This document shows, piece after piece, positions 14,652 to 22,464 of a stretch of DNA of 39,093 nt. The notes below the pieces were generated by a model. That model saw only the letters and a program-made list of their open reading frames with translations. It was not told the DNA's origin and made no database searches. The stretch is from Peptococcaceae bacterium (GTDB taxonomy: Bacteria; Bacillota; Peptococcia; DRI-13). Position 1 is the first letter of the stretch, and the number at the start of each line of letters is the position of its first letter. Where the stretch lies: contig JAIHAN010000007.1 of assembly GCA_020054815.1 (NCBI GenBank), forward strand, positions 1 to 39,093, read 5' to 3'. The position numbers were made by a program, and so were the translations under genes.

Positions 14652-16511
14652 TCAATGTTTTTTTAAAAATCGCCATAATTGAGTTCTGCTAATACCTAAT
14701 TTTTTGGCGGTAAGCGTCCGGTTACCCTGGCATTCTTCCAGAGTTTTCAGAATGATATCTTCCTCAATCTCTTTTAGTAGTGATTTACCTTCTCGGGTAA
14801 TGGAATGACAATGTTCCTCCAGAATTTCCCGGACCTGCGCTTTGGTCACTGTCGTTTCGCACAATACAGCCAGGCGCTCCATGACATTTTCCAATTCCCT
14901 GATATTACCTGGCCAGGAATAATTGATTAGTTCATCAAGTGCCTCGTTGGAAAACTTTATTTCTTTAAGGAGCTTGAAGGAAGCTTTTTTAATAAATTCA
15001 TGGCAGAGCAAACCAATATCTGCTTTACGCTCCCGGAGGGTCGGGATACGTAGATTCAGGATATTTAAACGGTAATAGAGGTCACGGCGAAAACGACCAG
15101 AATTTACTTCTTCTAACAGGTTTTTATTGGTGGCTGCAATGACCCGAACATCAATAGGTATGACTTTATCGGAACCGAGAGGTCGTACTTCCCGTTCCTG
15201 CAAAACTCTCAGTAAACGGGCCTGCAGGTCAAAAGATATTTCCCCTACTTCATCCAGGAATATGGTGCCACCATGGGCCTGGGTAAAGAGACCTTTTTTA
15301 CCTTCTTTAAGGGCCCCGGTAAAGGCACCGCCTTCATAACCAAAGAGCTCACTTTCCAATAAATTTTCGGGTATAGCCGCGCAGTTGACAGCCACAAAGG
15401 GTCCCTTATTACGGCGGCTGGCTGTATGAATACTCTGGGCGAACATCTCTTTCCCAGTGCCGCTTTCTCCTGTGATGAGAATTGTACTATCTACCTTAGC
15501 GTATTTCAAAGCCTTTTCTTTTACCTCAAGTAAAGGCTTACTTCTTCCTAAAATATGTGAAAAGGAATATTTCGCTATATGTCCCTTAGCTAATAAGGTG
15601 GAGCGTATTTTTTCTTCGTATTCCTGGATCTTGGTTACGTCCTCAAAAGTAGCTACTGCCCCAACAGTTTTTCCCTTTATCATGATAGGTACCCGATTTG
15701 TTAAACCTAAGGTCGAACCAAAAGTCTGAAGTTGACCTAGTTCAGGTTTTCCATGTTTCATCACTTCGATTAATTTACTGTTTTCTATGACACTGGTAAT
15801 GACTTTACCCAAAATATCAGTCTGCCGAATACCGGTTATTCTTTCAGCAGCGGGGTTAAAGGTGGTGACGCGGCCATTTTCATCCACGGCGATGACACCT
15901 TCACTAATATAATGAAGGATGGCTTTGACTTGCTCTGTTTTTTCCTTTTCTTTTCGCCTGACTGCAACAATTTTTCTGGCCTCATTAATACTAAACTCGA
16001 TGGCATTGGCTCCGGTTTCCAACAATACAGTAGGGATCCCATGCTTGATGGCCAGGTCTTCGGCAATGGTTCCTCCTAAAAGTACATCTATCTTTGATTT
16101 TAAGACATCTTCCAAATAGTGATTGGCCTCTTCCTCGTTGTTTATATGATAAATTTTAATATTAATATCAAGGATGGGGCCCAGATTTTCCACACCCCGG
16201 ATAATATTATCGAAACCGATCACGGCCACATTTTTGCCGAATTTTTTTGCGCGATGCAGGGCATTTAACATATCGTAGGGCGAAACGGGGATTTCTACTA
16301 CAGGCGCTGTTAGATTAGCTTTTTGGATGGCCAGCGCTGTCCCTCCTCTGGAAATGATGGCTTCAACACCCATTTGCTCAGCATCCCGGGCTATTTTCAC
16401 AGCCTGTTCTAATAAACCTAAACGTACTTCTACATCATGGGCGCCTGCCGTTACTTTTTCGGCCAGCGTAACCATTTCTTTGTAGGGAGCGAGAAGCAGA
16501 ATAGGTTTCAC
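14652..16511 (-). CDS. PrpR_N-PAS-AAA+-Fis sigma-54-dependent activator
   Basis: A 619-residue enhancer-binding protein. Residues 1 to about 170 are a PrpR_N-type sensor, as in the propionate-catabolism activator (GVEAIISRGGTALAIQK, PVVEIPVSPYDML, VIGFDNIIRG, LLETGANAIEFSINEA). A PAS domain follows (about 192-295). The AAA+ core has Walker A GESGTGKE (348-355), GAFTGA (395-400) and Walker B GTIFLDEVGE. The C-terminus is a Fis helix-turn-helix (GNRTLTAKKLGISRTQLWRF). The gene is directly upstream of, and in the same direction as, the TRAP-larA operon, with tandem palindromes and a sigma-54 promoter between them, so that operon is the obvious target. PrpR_N domains bind small acids or CoA-derived intermediates; the effector here is unknown. 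Confidence 0.95.
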   Translation of the reverse strand: MKPILLLAPYKEMVTLAEKVTAGAHDVEVRLGLLEQAVKIARDAEQMGVEAIISRGGTALAIQKANLTAPVVEIPVSPYDMLNALHRAKKFGKNVAVIGFDNIIRGVENLGPILDINIKIYHINNEEEANHYLEDVLKSKIDVLLGGTIAEDLAIKHGIPTVLLETGANAIEFSINEARKIVAVRRKEKEKTEQVKAILHYISEGVIAVDENGRVTTFNPAAERITGIRQTDILGKVITSVIENSKLIEVMKHGKPELGQLQTFGSTLGLTNRVPIMIKGKTVGAVATFEDVTKIQEYEEKIRSTLLAKGHIAKYSFSHILGRSKPLLEVKEKALKYAKVDSTILITGESGTGKEMFAQSIHTASRRNKGPFVAVNCAAIPENLLESELFGYEGGAFTGALKEGKKGLFTQAHGGTIFLDEVGEISFDLQARLLRVLQEREVRPLGSDKVIPIDVRVIAATNKNLLEEVNSGRFRRDLYYRLNILNLRIPTLRERKADIGLLCHEFIKKASFKLLKEIKFSNEALDELINYSWPGNIRELENVMERLAVLCETTVTKAQVREILEEHCHSITREGKSLLKEIEEDIILKTLEECQGNRTLTAKKLGISRTQLWRFLKKH

Positions 16512-16561
16512 AATAACACCTCTTTAATTTAATGATTTGGGGAAGGTTTTGGTATTCTAAA

Positions 16562-16587
16562 AAATCCCGTTCGTCAGAACGGGATTT
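16562..16587. repeat. Hairpin repeat copy 2 in the divergent intergenic region
   Basis: AAATCCCGTTC and GAACGGGATTT form an 11-bp stem with a GTCA loop. The 26 bases differ at a single loop position from the terminator hairpin at 8377. Here it lies just upstream of the PrpR-like gene and is not at the end of any gene I can identify. The rest of 16512-16766 is AT-rich and shows no gene. Confidence 0.7.
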
Positions 16588-16766
16588 GATTATATATGTA
16601 TTTTCTATATATTTTACTATATTCAAAAAGGAAAATAAATATTTATTGATAATGGCCTTTTGCCGGTTAAGCTTTAACCCTCATAATCTTTAGTTCGTTT
16701 CATAGTTATAATACAAAGAGTATAATTTTCCCATTCGCAAGAAAATGCTGGTGATGTGGTGATGGT

Positions 16767-17894
16767 ATGGTCAGATGGCTTGTATCATTATTAATCCTAG
16801 TTTTACTTATATCTGGAACCTGGTTTTGGTTTAGCTGGGAGCAGGGGGATTGGGCGATCACGTTAAACGCCTTGGAGTACCCGGGAAGTTTAAGGGTGGA
16901 CGAAAAAGAAGAGATCAATTTTTTCTTAAAAGAAGTCGAGAAATCCATACCGCAAAAAGAGCTTGCCCTCAAACCTTACCGCTACAAACTGACCTTGACT
17001 AAAAATAAGAAAATAAACAACTACTATCTGGATGACCCTTCCGCACTGTTTAGAGAAGAAACAGGAGAAGGGCTGACAACAACACCTGAATTACAGGAAT
17101 ACTTACATGCCAAAATTAAGGAACTCCATAAATCTACTCCTTTTGGAGCGCCTTTGGAATGGGATGAAGTAAAGGAAATTTTCCCCCGCTATACCCTTGC
17201 TGTTATTACCGATGTTGAAACGGACAAAAGTTTTCAAGGAGAACGGCGCGGGGGTACTTTTCATGCTGATGTCCAGCCCCTTACGGCCCGGGATACTCAA
17301 GTTTTAAAAGAAGTGTACAAGGGACGCTGGTCCTGGCAACGCCGGGCTGTGGTCGTAGAGATAGGGGGGCGTAAGATTGCAGCATCTATGAATGGTATGC
17401 CCCATGGCAGCGGTAAGATCCAGGGGAATGATTTCCGGGGGCACTTCTGTATTCATTTTTTACAAAGCCGTGTCCATAAAAGCGGGAAAGTGGATTTGGC
17501 TCATCAGATGATGGTTTGGAAAGCCGCAGGCAGGCCGGAGTACTTGTTTAATAAGGCCAGTCCCGAACAAATCATCAATCTTGTTTTGACAGCTCTGGAT
17601 CAGAGGGATGAGAGACTTTTGGCCTTAGGATTGTTGTCAGCAAAAGGTAATGATATCAATTCCGCTTCCCGTAAACTTGTACAGGAGATTGCATCTATTG
17701 CCCTGGGAAAAATGGAACCCGTTGAAATTGGAGAGAATCCGGACTGTAAGGAATATAACGTTAAGGTAGAATTTTATTACCGTAATGAGCAGGCTAAAAG
17801 GGAAAAACAAGGACCCCTTAATGTTTTAACAGACCCTGCTACGGGGCGTCATTTCCTTGAGTTAGAAAGTTTGGAGGATCTTTTGGCCAAGTAA
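16767..17894 (+). CDS. Membrane-anchored extracytoplasmic protein of unknown function
   Basis: 375 residues with one N-terminal hydrophobic helix (about residues 4-22) and an otherwise soluble, lysine-rich body, so probably anchored outside the membrane. I do not recognise a named family. The central block is the most distinctive: AVVVEIGGRKIAASMNGMPHG, then GHFCIHFLQSRVH about 12 residues later, then VDLAHQMMVWKAAG. The His...GHFCIH arrangement is reminiscent of the His...SHGCxR active site of YkuD L,D-transpeptidases, but spacing and fold are not shown to match. The C-terminal third (about 270-375) resembles no motif I know. The start is the ATG at 16767 after GTGATGTGGTGATGGT, a weak ribosome site. 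A small ORF follows; it is upstream of and convergent with comAB. Confidence 0.75.
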   Translation: MVRWLVSLLILVLLISGTWFWFSWEQGDWAITLNALEYPGSLRVDEKEEINFFLKEVEKSIPQKELALKPYRYKLTLTKNKKINNYYLDDPSALFREETGEGLTTTPELQEYLHAKIKELHKSTPFGAPLEWDEVKEIFPRYTLAVITDVETDKSFQGERRGGTFHADVQPLTARDTQVLKEVYKGRWSWQRRAVVVEIGGRKIAASMNGMPHGSGKIQGNDFRGHFCIHFLQSRVHKSGKVDLAHQMMVWKAAGRPEYLFNKASPEQIINLVLTALDQRDERLLALGLLSAKGNDINSASRKLVQEIASIALGKMEPVEIGENPDCKEYNVKVEFYYRNEQAKREKQGPLNVLTDPATGRHFLELESLEDLLAK

Positions 17895-17960
17895 GCAGGA
17901 CTTTAGGTAAAGAAAAGCTAATATAAAAGTGAATGAGATATGCAGAGGGGGTTGTTTAGT

Positions 17961-18107
17961 ATGGAGCAAATTATAAGACTGCTAAAGAGCGAGATAGAGG
18001 TTCTTAAGTCCCATTTGGCAGAAGTCCATCCAGGCAGTAAGTGTTATAGTTTTCTGAATGAGCGGTGTGCAAACTTAGAAAAAATACTACAATACTTTCA
18101 GAAATAA
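17961..18107 (+). CDS. 48-residue small protein, possibly Spo0E-like
   Basis: ATG 17961 follows GAGGGGG at good spacing and encodes a 48-residue peptide beginning MEQIIRLLKSEIEVLKSHL and ending LEKILQYFQK. Two predicted helices are joined by a short turn (EVHPGSKCYSF). Size and the two-helix plan resemble Spo0E-type aspartyl-phosphate phosphatases, but the SxxLD signature is absent (NERCANLEKI instead), so the assignment is tentative. A terminator hairpin follows directly. Too short for the ORF track. Confidence 0.55.
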   Translation: MEQIIRLLKSEIEVLKSHLAEVHPGSKCYSFLNERCANLEKILQYFQK

Positions 18108-18110
18108 GAA

Positions 18111-18132
18111 GAGCAGGAACTAGATCCTGCTC
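18111..18132 (+). terminator. Terminator-like hairpin after the 48-residue ORF
   Basis: GAGCAGGA and TCCTGCTC pair around a 6-base loop, followed by AATTTAGTT. The U-run is weak. Confidence 0.5.
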
Positions 18133-18140
18133 AATTTAGT

Positions 18141-18305
18141 TAGTTGCTAGTTGGGAGTTGGCAGTAATTTTTAATGTGAACCGTTAACAGTTAACCGTGA
18201 ACTGTAAATATGATCCGGTAGGGAAATTTTTTTAAAACTGTTCACTGTTTATGGTTTACGAATGTAGGTAACTTAATACCGGACACTGGATGCCGGTTAC
18301 TGAAA
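18141..18305. repeat. Degenerate 7-base tandem repeats, locus 1 (four short arrays)
   Basis: Four arrays with a 7-base period: TAGTTGC/TAGTTGG/GAGTTGG; AATGTGA/ACCGTTA/ACAGTTA/ACCGTGA/ACTGTAA; ACTGTTC/ACTGTTT/ATGGTTT; and ACCGGAC/ACTGGAT/GCCGGTT. The last two run through the stop codon and into the final codons of comB. Apart from the small ORF at 17961 and its terminator, this is all that the 17895-18255 gap holds. Confidence 0.75.
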
Positions 18306-19002
18306 TAATACCTTCCCTGTAAACCGGTACAAGGGAGAACTCATCTTTTAAGCAGCAGTATTCAATGTCAGCCCAGCGTCCTTTGGCTTGCAGGACCTGA
18401 CCGTTCCGGGATTTACTTAAATGAAAAGGCAGGTTTTCTGCATAGGTTTGGTAGAGGGCCAGTGCTCCCAAAGCAGCGTCGCTTAATTTAGGCGTAAGCC
18501 ATTGACTTAGGAGCTTGATAAGATATCCTGCACAGCAGGTATCTTCCAAGGAATAAGTAGCTTTCGTACCGGCACAGGCCAAATATATGTCAAGATTCTG
18601 ATCAAGTATTTTTCTTACCAAAGCTGAAGCGTTAAGGAAAGAGCCAATATAGATATCCTTTGCACCCGAGGAGTTACAAATGGCCTTTGTGCCATTGGTG
18701 GTACAAAGGATGATTTTTCGCCCGCTTACTAGATCCGGTATATATTCCAGCGGGGAATTACCCAGGTCAAAGCCCGTAATTTTATCACTGTTTTCTTCAC
18801 CACCCAAAAGAGCTTCGGGATAAATGTTCTTTAAACGGTAGGCTTCCTCCACGGAAGATACAGGATAAACGGCGCCTGCTCCATGGGCCAGGGCTGTGGT
18901 GATTGTACTGGTAGCCCGGAAAATATCAAGAATGACTACCAGTTTGTTTTCTATGAGCTGGGTAGTAATAGACTGGGCTGTAAAACCGATATGGATTTCC
19001 AC
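18256..19002 (-). CDS. comB: 2-phosphosulfolactate phosphatase
   Basis: ComB-family phosphatase, 248 residues, which removes phosphate from 2-phosphosulfolactate to give sulfolactate. Recognisable blocks are VVILDIFRATSTITTALAHGA near the N-terminus, LLGGEENSDKITGFDLGNSPLEY, IILCTTNGTKAI and YLACAGTKATYSLEDTCCAG. The start is a GTG after GGAGGAGG. It follows comA by 17 bases in one operon. In Bacillus the same pair (yitD-yitC) makes sulfolactate stored in spores; in methanogens the pathway leads to coenzyme M. Its 3' end is built partly from 7-base repeats, so the last residues may be variable between relatives. Confidence 0.93.
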   Translation of the reverse strand: MEIHIGFTAQSITTQLIENKLVVILDIFRATSTITTALAHGAGAVYPVSSVEEAYRLKNIYPEALLGGEENSDKITGFDLGNSPLEYIPDLVSGRKIILCTTNGTKAICNSSGAKDIYIGSFLNASALVRKILDQNLDIYLACAGTKATYSLEDTCCAGYLIKLLSQWLTPKLSDAALGALALYQTYAENLPFHLSKSRNGQVLQAKGRWADIEYCCLKDEFSLVPVYREGIISVTGIQCPVLSYLHS

Positions 19003-19019
19003 ACGAAACCTCCTCCATA

Positions 19020-19835
19020 CTATTTACCAACGATGGCTGCCTCCTGCTGGCGGAGAACAAGGCGTAAGGTGTCGCCGCGCAATCCGGTGCGAAGGGCTTC
19101 CAGGGACATCAATTCATTGGGCTGGATATTACCCAGGTTCACGTCTGAGCCAAAACGGGTTATCATCTCCACTTGTTGATTCTTCAGGGGTGCTTCCCAA
19201 ATAATAGAGGTTAGGTCTCCTATGCCCATGATGAAATCTTCCAGTTTCTCTTCCAATATTTCACCATTCATATCATATATACCAATACCTTTTCCGCTTT
19301 CCCGGGCTTCCATGATGACTTTCCAGGCGCCTGCCGCAAGATCATGATCTGCTTGTTTGAGTAAATCACTAATGTCAGGATTTACCTTAGCATCCTTTTT
19401 GCCTAATTCTGTAAGTACCGTCAGTCCTTCACCGGCGGCTCGTTTTATACAGTACTGGCGTATTTTAGGGTCAAGGGTAATGGTGCCGTCGGATATTTCT
19501 ATGGTATTGAACCCCAGTTCTTTAATACGTGTCAAAAAGGCTTCATAGCGACCCTGCAGTAAGGCTACCTCCATAAAGGTACCGCCCGGGTAGATCTTAA
19601 CATCATATTTACGGCAAAGATCAATCTTAGCCTTTAAATATTCTTCACTGTAAAGGGCAGGTGTGCCAAAACCGAGTTTGAGAAAATCCAGGTAGTTTCC
19701 GGCTACCTCCAGGAGGTCTTTTAATTCTCTCATTCCCAGTCCTTTATCAATGACCATGGTTATCCCGCTTTTTCTGGGTTTTAAACCTCTTTCTCCCAAA
19801 GGATAATGAATGATACCCTGCCATGATTTCATCAT
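19020..19835 (-). CDS. comA: Phosphosulfolactate synthase
   Basis: ComA family, 271 residues: adds sulfite to phosphoenolpyruvate to form (R)-2-phospho-3-sulfolactate. Key stretches are SGITMVIDKGLGM, DFLKLGFGTPALY, VKIYPGGTFMEVAL, NTIEISDGTITLD and IGIYDMNGEI, then IIWEAPLKNQQVE. The ORF track starts 43 residues too early; the ATG at 19835 follows AAGGAG at 10 bases and gives the normal family length. A small hairpin (19858-19877) lies just upstream of that ribosome site. First gene of comA-comB. Given the germination operon nearby, spore sulfolactate is the likelier product than coenzyme M. Confidence 0.93.
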   Translation of the reverse strand: MMKSWQGIIHYPLGERGLKPRKSGITMVIDKGLGMRELKDLLEVAGNYLDFLKLGFGTPALYSEEYLKAKIDLCRKYDVKIYPGGTFMEVALLQGRYEAFLTRIKELGFNTIEISDGTITLDPKIRQYCIKRAAGEGLTVLTELGKKDAKVNPDISDLLKQADHDLAAGAWKVIMEARESGKGIGIYDMNGEILEEKLEDFIMGIGDLTSIIWEAPLKNQQVEMITRFGSDVNLGNIQPNELMSLEALRTGLRGDTLRLVLRQQEAAIVGK

Positions 19836-19857
19836 GAATGCCCATCTCCTTATAATT

Positions 19858-19877
19858 GAAGCCGCTAGTGCGGTTTC
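19858..19877 (-). other. Small hairpin in the comA leader
   Basis: GAAACCGC and GCGGCTTC (minus strand) pair with one G-U or mismatch around ACTA, about 7 bases upstream of the comA ribosome site. It could modulate comA translation; no known motif recognised. Confidence 0.35.
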
Positions 19878-19975
19878 TTTCACCTCCTGCTTATGTGATA
19901 TGATAGGACAATTGAGAGAAGTGCCTGATTTCACAAAGGTCAGACCACCAACCTTCTCTGTCAAGCCTCCCCCTA

Positions 19976-20020
19976 AATGTTAAATAGTTGAGGTGCCTGG
20001 CACCTCAACTATTTAACATT
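19976..20020. repeat. 45-bp perfect palindrome, copy 2 of a dispersed element
   Basis: Two identical 22-base arms flank a central T, with core GAGGTGCC-T-GGCACCTC and outer arms AATGTTAAATAGTT. It is nearly the same as 4976-5016; the outer-arm substitutions and the innermost change keep pairing. It lies in the divergent comA/ubiD region, where it is not next to a gene end. Confidence 0.88.
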
Positions 20021-20044
20021 ATCTTAACAATACTGAATAGAACC

Positions 20045-20086
20045 AGTCATGTTATAAAAGGGGGGATGGGACTGGGAAACATGACT
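20045..20086 (+). other. 9-bp inverted repeat in the ubiD leader region
   Basis: AGTCATGTT and AACATGACT are perfect inverted copies separated by 24 bases that contain AAAAGGGGGG, a ribosome-site-like run. A 15-codon reading frame (starting ATGACTTCTAGACAC) begins in the right arm. It may be a leader peptide or an RNA switch before ubiD, or chance. Confidence 0.35.
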
Positions 20087-20168
20087 TCTAGACACTTGTA
20101 CACATGTAAGGTATTATGGATTAAGTAAGCACTTACCGATACTTTAGATAGTTCTGGGGTGAAAAACC

Positions 20169-21623
20169 ATGGCATATCGTAATTTACGAGATTTTATGCA
20201 GGAACTGGAGAAAAAGGGATTGCTGCACAAGGTTGAGGCAGAGGTAGACCCTGTGCTGGAGATTACGGAAATTACGGACAGGATCTCCAAGTCCTTTGGT
20301 CCCGCTTTATATTTTTCCAAGGTGAAAGGCTCACCTTATCCTGTCCTCATTAATACCTTCGGCAGTATGGAACGAATGACAATGGCTTTAGGGGTGCAAA
20401 ATCTCGATGAAATCGGCGCCCGTATTGAAGAGTATTTAGCCCTGCCCCATGTAGCAGGGGGAAACTTCATGGATAAACTCCTGGCTCTACCCAAAGTTGC
20501 GGAAGTAACCAGGTTTATGCCCAAAATGGTGAAAAAGGCTCCCTGCCAGGAAGTAGTGGAGCATGATCCTGATCTCAACACCTTGCCTATTTTGCACTGC
20601 TGGCCCCAGGACGGGGGAAGGTTTATCACCCTGCCTTTAGTCTTTACCAAAGACCCGGAGACGGGAAGGCGCAACTGCGGCATGTACCGCATGCATGTTT
20701 ATGACGGTAAAACCACCGGTATGCACTGGCACCTGCATAAAGACGGTTCCCGGCATTATCACAGGTATAAGGAAAAGAAGGGAAGGATGGAGGTTGCAGT
20801 AGCTATAGGCGCTGATCCTGCCACCATTTATGCAGCCACAGCTCCCCTGCCCAAAGATATCGATGAGATGATTTTTGCCGGGTTCTTACGGAAAGAACCG
20901 GTGGAAATGGTGAAATGTAAAACTGTGGATATAGAGGTGCCGGCAGAAGCTGAGTTTGTGTTAGAGGGGTATGTTGATCCTGAAGAGAGACGGATGGAAG
21001 GGCCCTTTGGCGACCATACCGGTTATTACTCCCTGGCTGATGAATATCCTGTTTTTCATCTGACCTGTATGACCCGCAGGGCTAAACCCATCTATCCTGC
21101 TACTGTAGTGGGTAAACCGCCTATGGAAGATTGTTTCCTGGGCAAAGCCACGGAGAGAATTTTTTTGCCTTTATTGAAACTCCAGTTGCCGGAAATTGTA
21201 GACATGAATTTGCCTTTGGAAGGTGTGTTCCATAACTGTGCCGTGATTTCCATCAGAAAAAGTTACCCGGGACATGCCAAGAAAGTGATGCATGCTATCT
21301 GGGGTATGGGCCAGATGATGTTTACCAAAATGATTATTGTGGTAGACGAACACATTGATGTCCAGGATATGTCTACCGTATGGTGGAAGGTCTTTAATAA
21401 TATCGATGCCAGGCGCGATGTGGTAGTGGTGGAAGGACCCCTGGATGCCCTGGACCACGCTTCGCCGCTTCCTCACTACGGCGCCAAGATGGGTATTGAT
21501 GCTACGAAAAAATGGCCCAGTGAGGGACATACCCGGGAATGGCCCGATGATATCGTGATGTCCCCGGAGATTAAGGACCTGGTGACGAGGAGATGGCAGG
21601 AATATGGCTTTAGTAAGAAATAA
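20169..21623 (+). CDS. ubiD: UbiD-family menaquinone biosynthesis decarboxylase
   Basis: A 484-residue prenylated-FMN-dependent decarboxylase. Family blocks include FGSMERMTMALGV, GMYRMHVYDGKTTGMHWHLHKDGSRHY, MEVAVAIGADPATIYAA, RRMEGPFGDHTGYYSLADEYP (containing the acidic active-site residues) and the C-terminal GIDATKKWPSEG. It lies directly before and overlaps ubiA by 20 bases, with menG following. That trio points to decarboxylation of a naphthoate precursor in menaquinone synthesis, most likely the futalosine route (MqnL-like). No prenyl-FMN synthase ubiX is seen in the window. The ATG at 20169 follows GGGGTG. Confidence 0.93.
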   Translation: MAYRNLRDFMQELEKKGLLHKVEAEVDPVLEITEITDRISKSFGPALYFSKVKGSPYPVLINTFGSMERMTMALGVQNLDEIGARIEEYLALPHVAGGNFMDKLLALPKVAEVTRFMPKMVKKAPCQEVVEHDPDLNTLPILHCWPQDGGRFITLPLVFTKDPETGRRNCGMYRMHVYDGKTTGMHWHLHKDGSRHYHRYKEKKGRMEVAVAIGADPATIYAATAPLPKDIDEMIFAGFLRKEPVEMVKCKTVDIEVPAEAEFVLEGYVDPEERRMEGPFGDHTGYYSLADEYPVFHLTCMTRRAKPIYPATVVGKPPMEDCFLGKATERIFLPLLKLQLPEIVDMNLPLEGVFHNCAVISIRKSYPGHAKKVMHAIWGMGQMMFTKMIIVVDEHIDVQDMSTVWWKVFNNIDARRDVVVVEGPLDALDHASPLPHYGAKMGIDATKKWPSEGHTREWPDDIVMSPEIKDLVTRRWQEYGFSKK

Positions 21624-22464
21624 AGCTAAGACCTTTGCTGAACTGGTGAAATTTGAACACACCATCTTTGCCTTGCCTTTTGCTTATATGGGGGCTTTAT
21701 TAGCGAAAAAAGCCCTGCCTACCTGGCTGCAGTTTATTTGGATTACGCTAGCCATGGTCGGAGCCCGCAGTGCGGCCATGGGTCTGAACAGGGTTATCGA
21801 CCGCTATATTGATAAAGAGAATCCCCGTACTGCTAACCGTCACTTACCCCGGGGCTTAATTTCCGTGTGGGAAGTCATGGTTTTTGTGGTGCTGTCCTTT
21901 CTTTTACTCATCTATGCCACCTACCGGCTCAGTCCCCGGCATCTCATCTATTTACCGGTAATTATCTTAATTTTAACCGGGTATTCTTACACCAAACGAT
22001 TTACCTGGCTGTGCCATCTTGTTTTAGGGATTGCCATCGGGTTTGCCCCCATGGGGGGGTGGATCGGTGTCACCCAAAGTATGCAGCTGGAAACTTTTAT
22101 CTTAGGTTTGGTGGTAGCCTTTTGGATTGCCGGGTTTGATATCATTTACGCTACCCAGGATCTTGAATTTGACCGTCAATACGGCCTTTATTCCATGCCT
22201 GTCACCTTTGGTTTAAAGAAAGCCCTCTTTGTGGCCAAGCTGTTCCATGTGGTGGTAGTATTATTACTGGTTAGCCTGTATTCCCTGCTGGATTTGGGCT
22301 GGTGGTACCTGGCAGGGGTCTTCGTCACCAACCTCCTGCTTCATTACGAGCACTCCATCATCTCACCCCAGGACCTAAGCCGGGTCAATGTGGCATTCTT
22401 CAATATAAATGGGCTAATTAGTATACAACTGTTAGTGTTTACCCTGCTGGATGTATTGCTCTAG
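21604..22464 (+). CDS. ubiA: UbiA-family prenyltransferase (MqnP-like)
   Basis: An integral membrane prenyltransferase of 286 residues with seven to nine hydrophobic helices. Both aspartate-rich motifs are present: NRVIDRYIDKENPRT (NxxxDxxxD) and DIIYATQDLEFDRQYGL (DxxxD). These bind the magnesium-diphosphate of the polyprenyl donor. Overlap with ubiD (ATG inside its last codons, AGGAG upstream) means translational coupling. It should attach the isoprenoid tail to the naphthoate-type acceptor. The stop codon is followed at once by 7-base repeats. Confidence 0.93.
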   Translation: MALVRNKAKTFAELVKFEHTIFALPFAYMGALLAKKALPTWLQFIWITLAMVGARSAAMGLNRVIDRYIDKENPRTANRHLPRGLISVWEVMVFVVLSFLLLIYATYRLSPRHLIYLPVIILILTGYSYTKRFTWLCHLVLGIAIGFAPMGGWIGVTQSMQLETFILGLVVAFWIAGFDIIYATQDLEFDRQYGLYSMPVTFGLKKALFVAKLFHVVVVLLLVSLYSLLDLGWWYLAGVFVTNLLLHYEHSIISPQDLSRVNVAFFNINGLISIQLLVFTLLDVLL

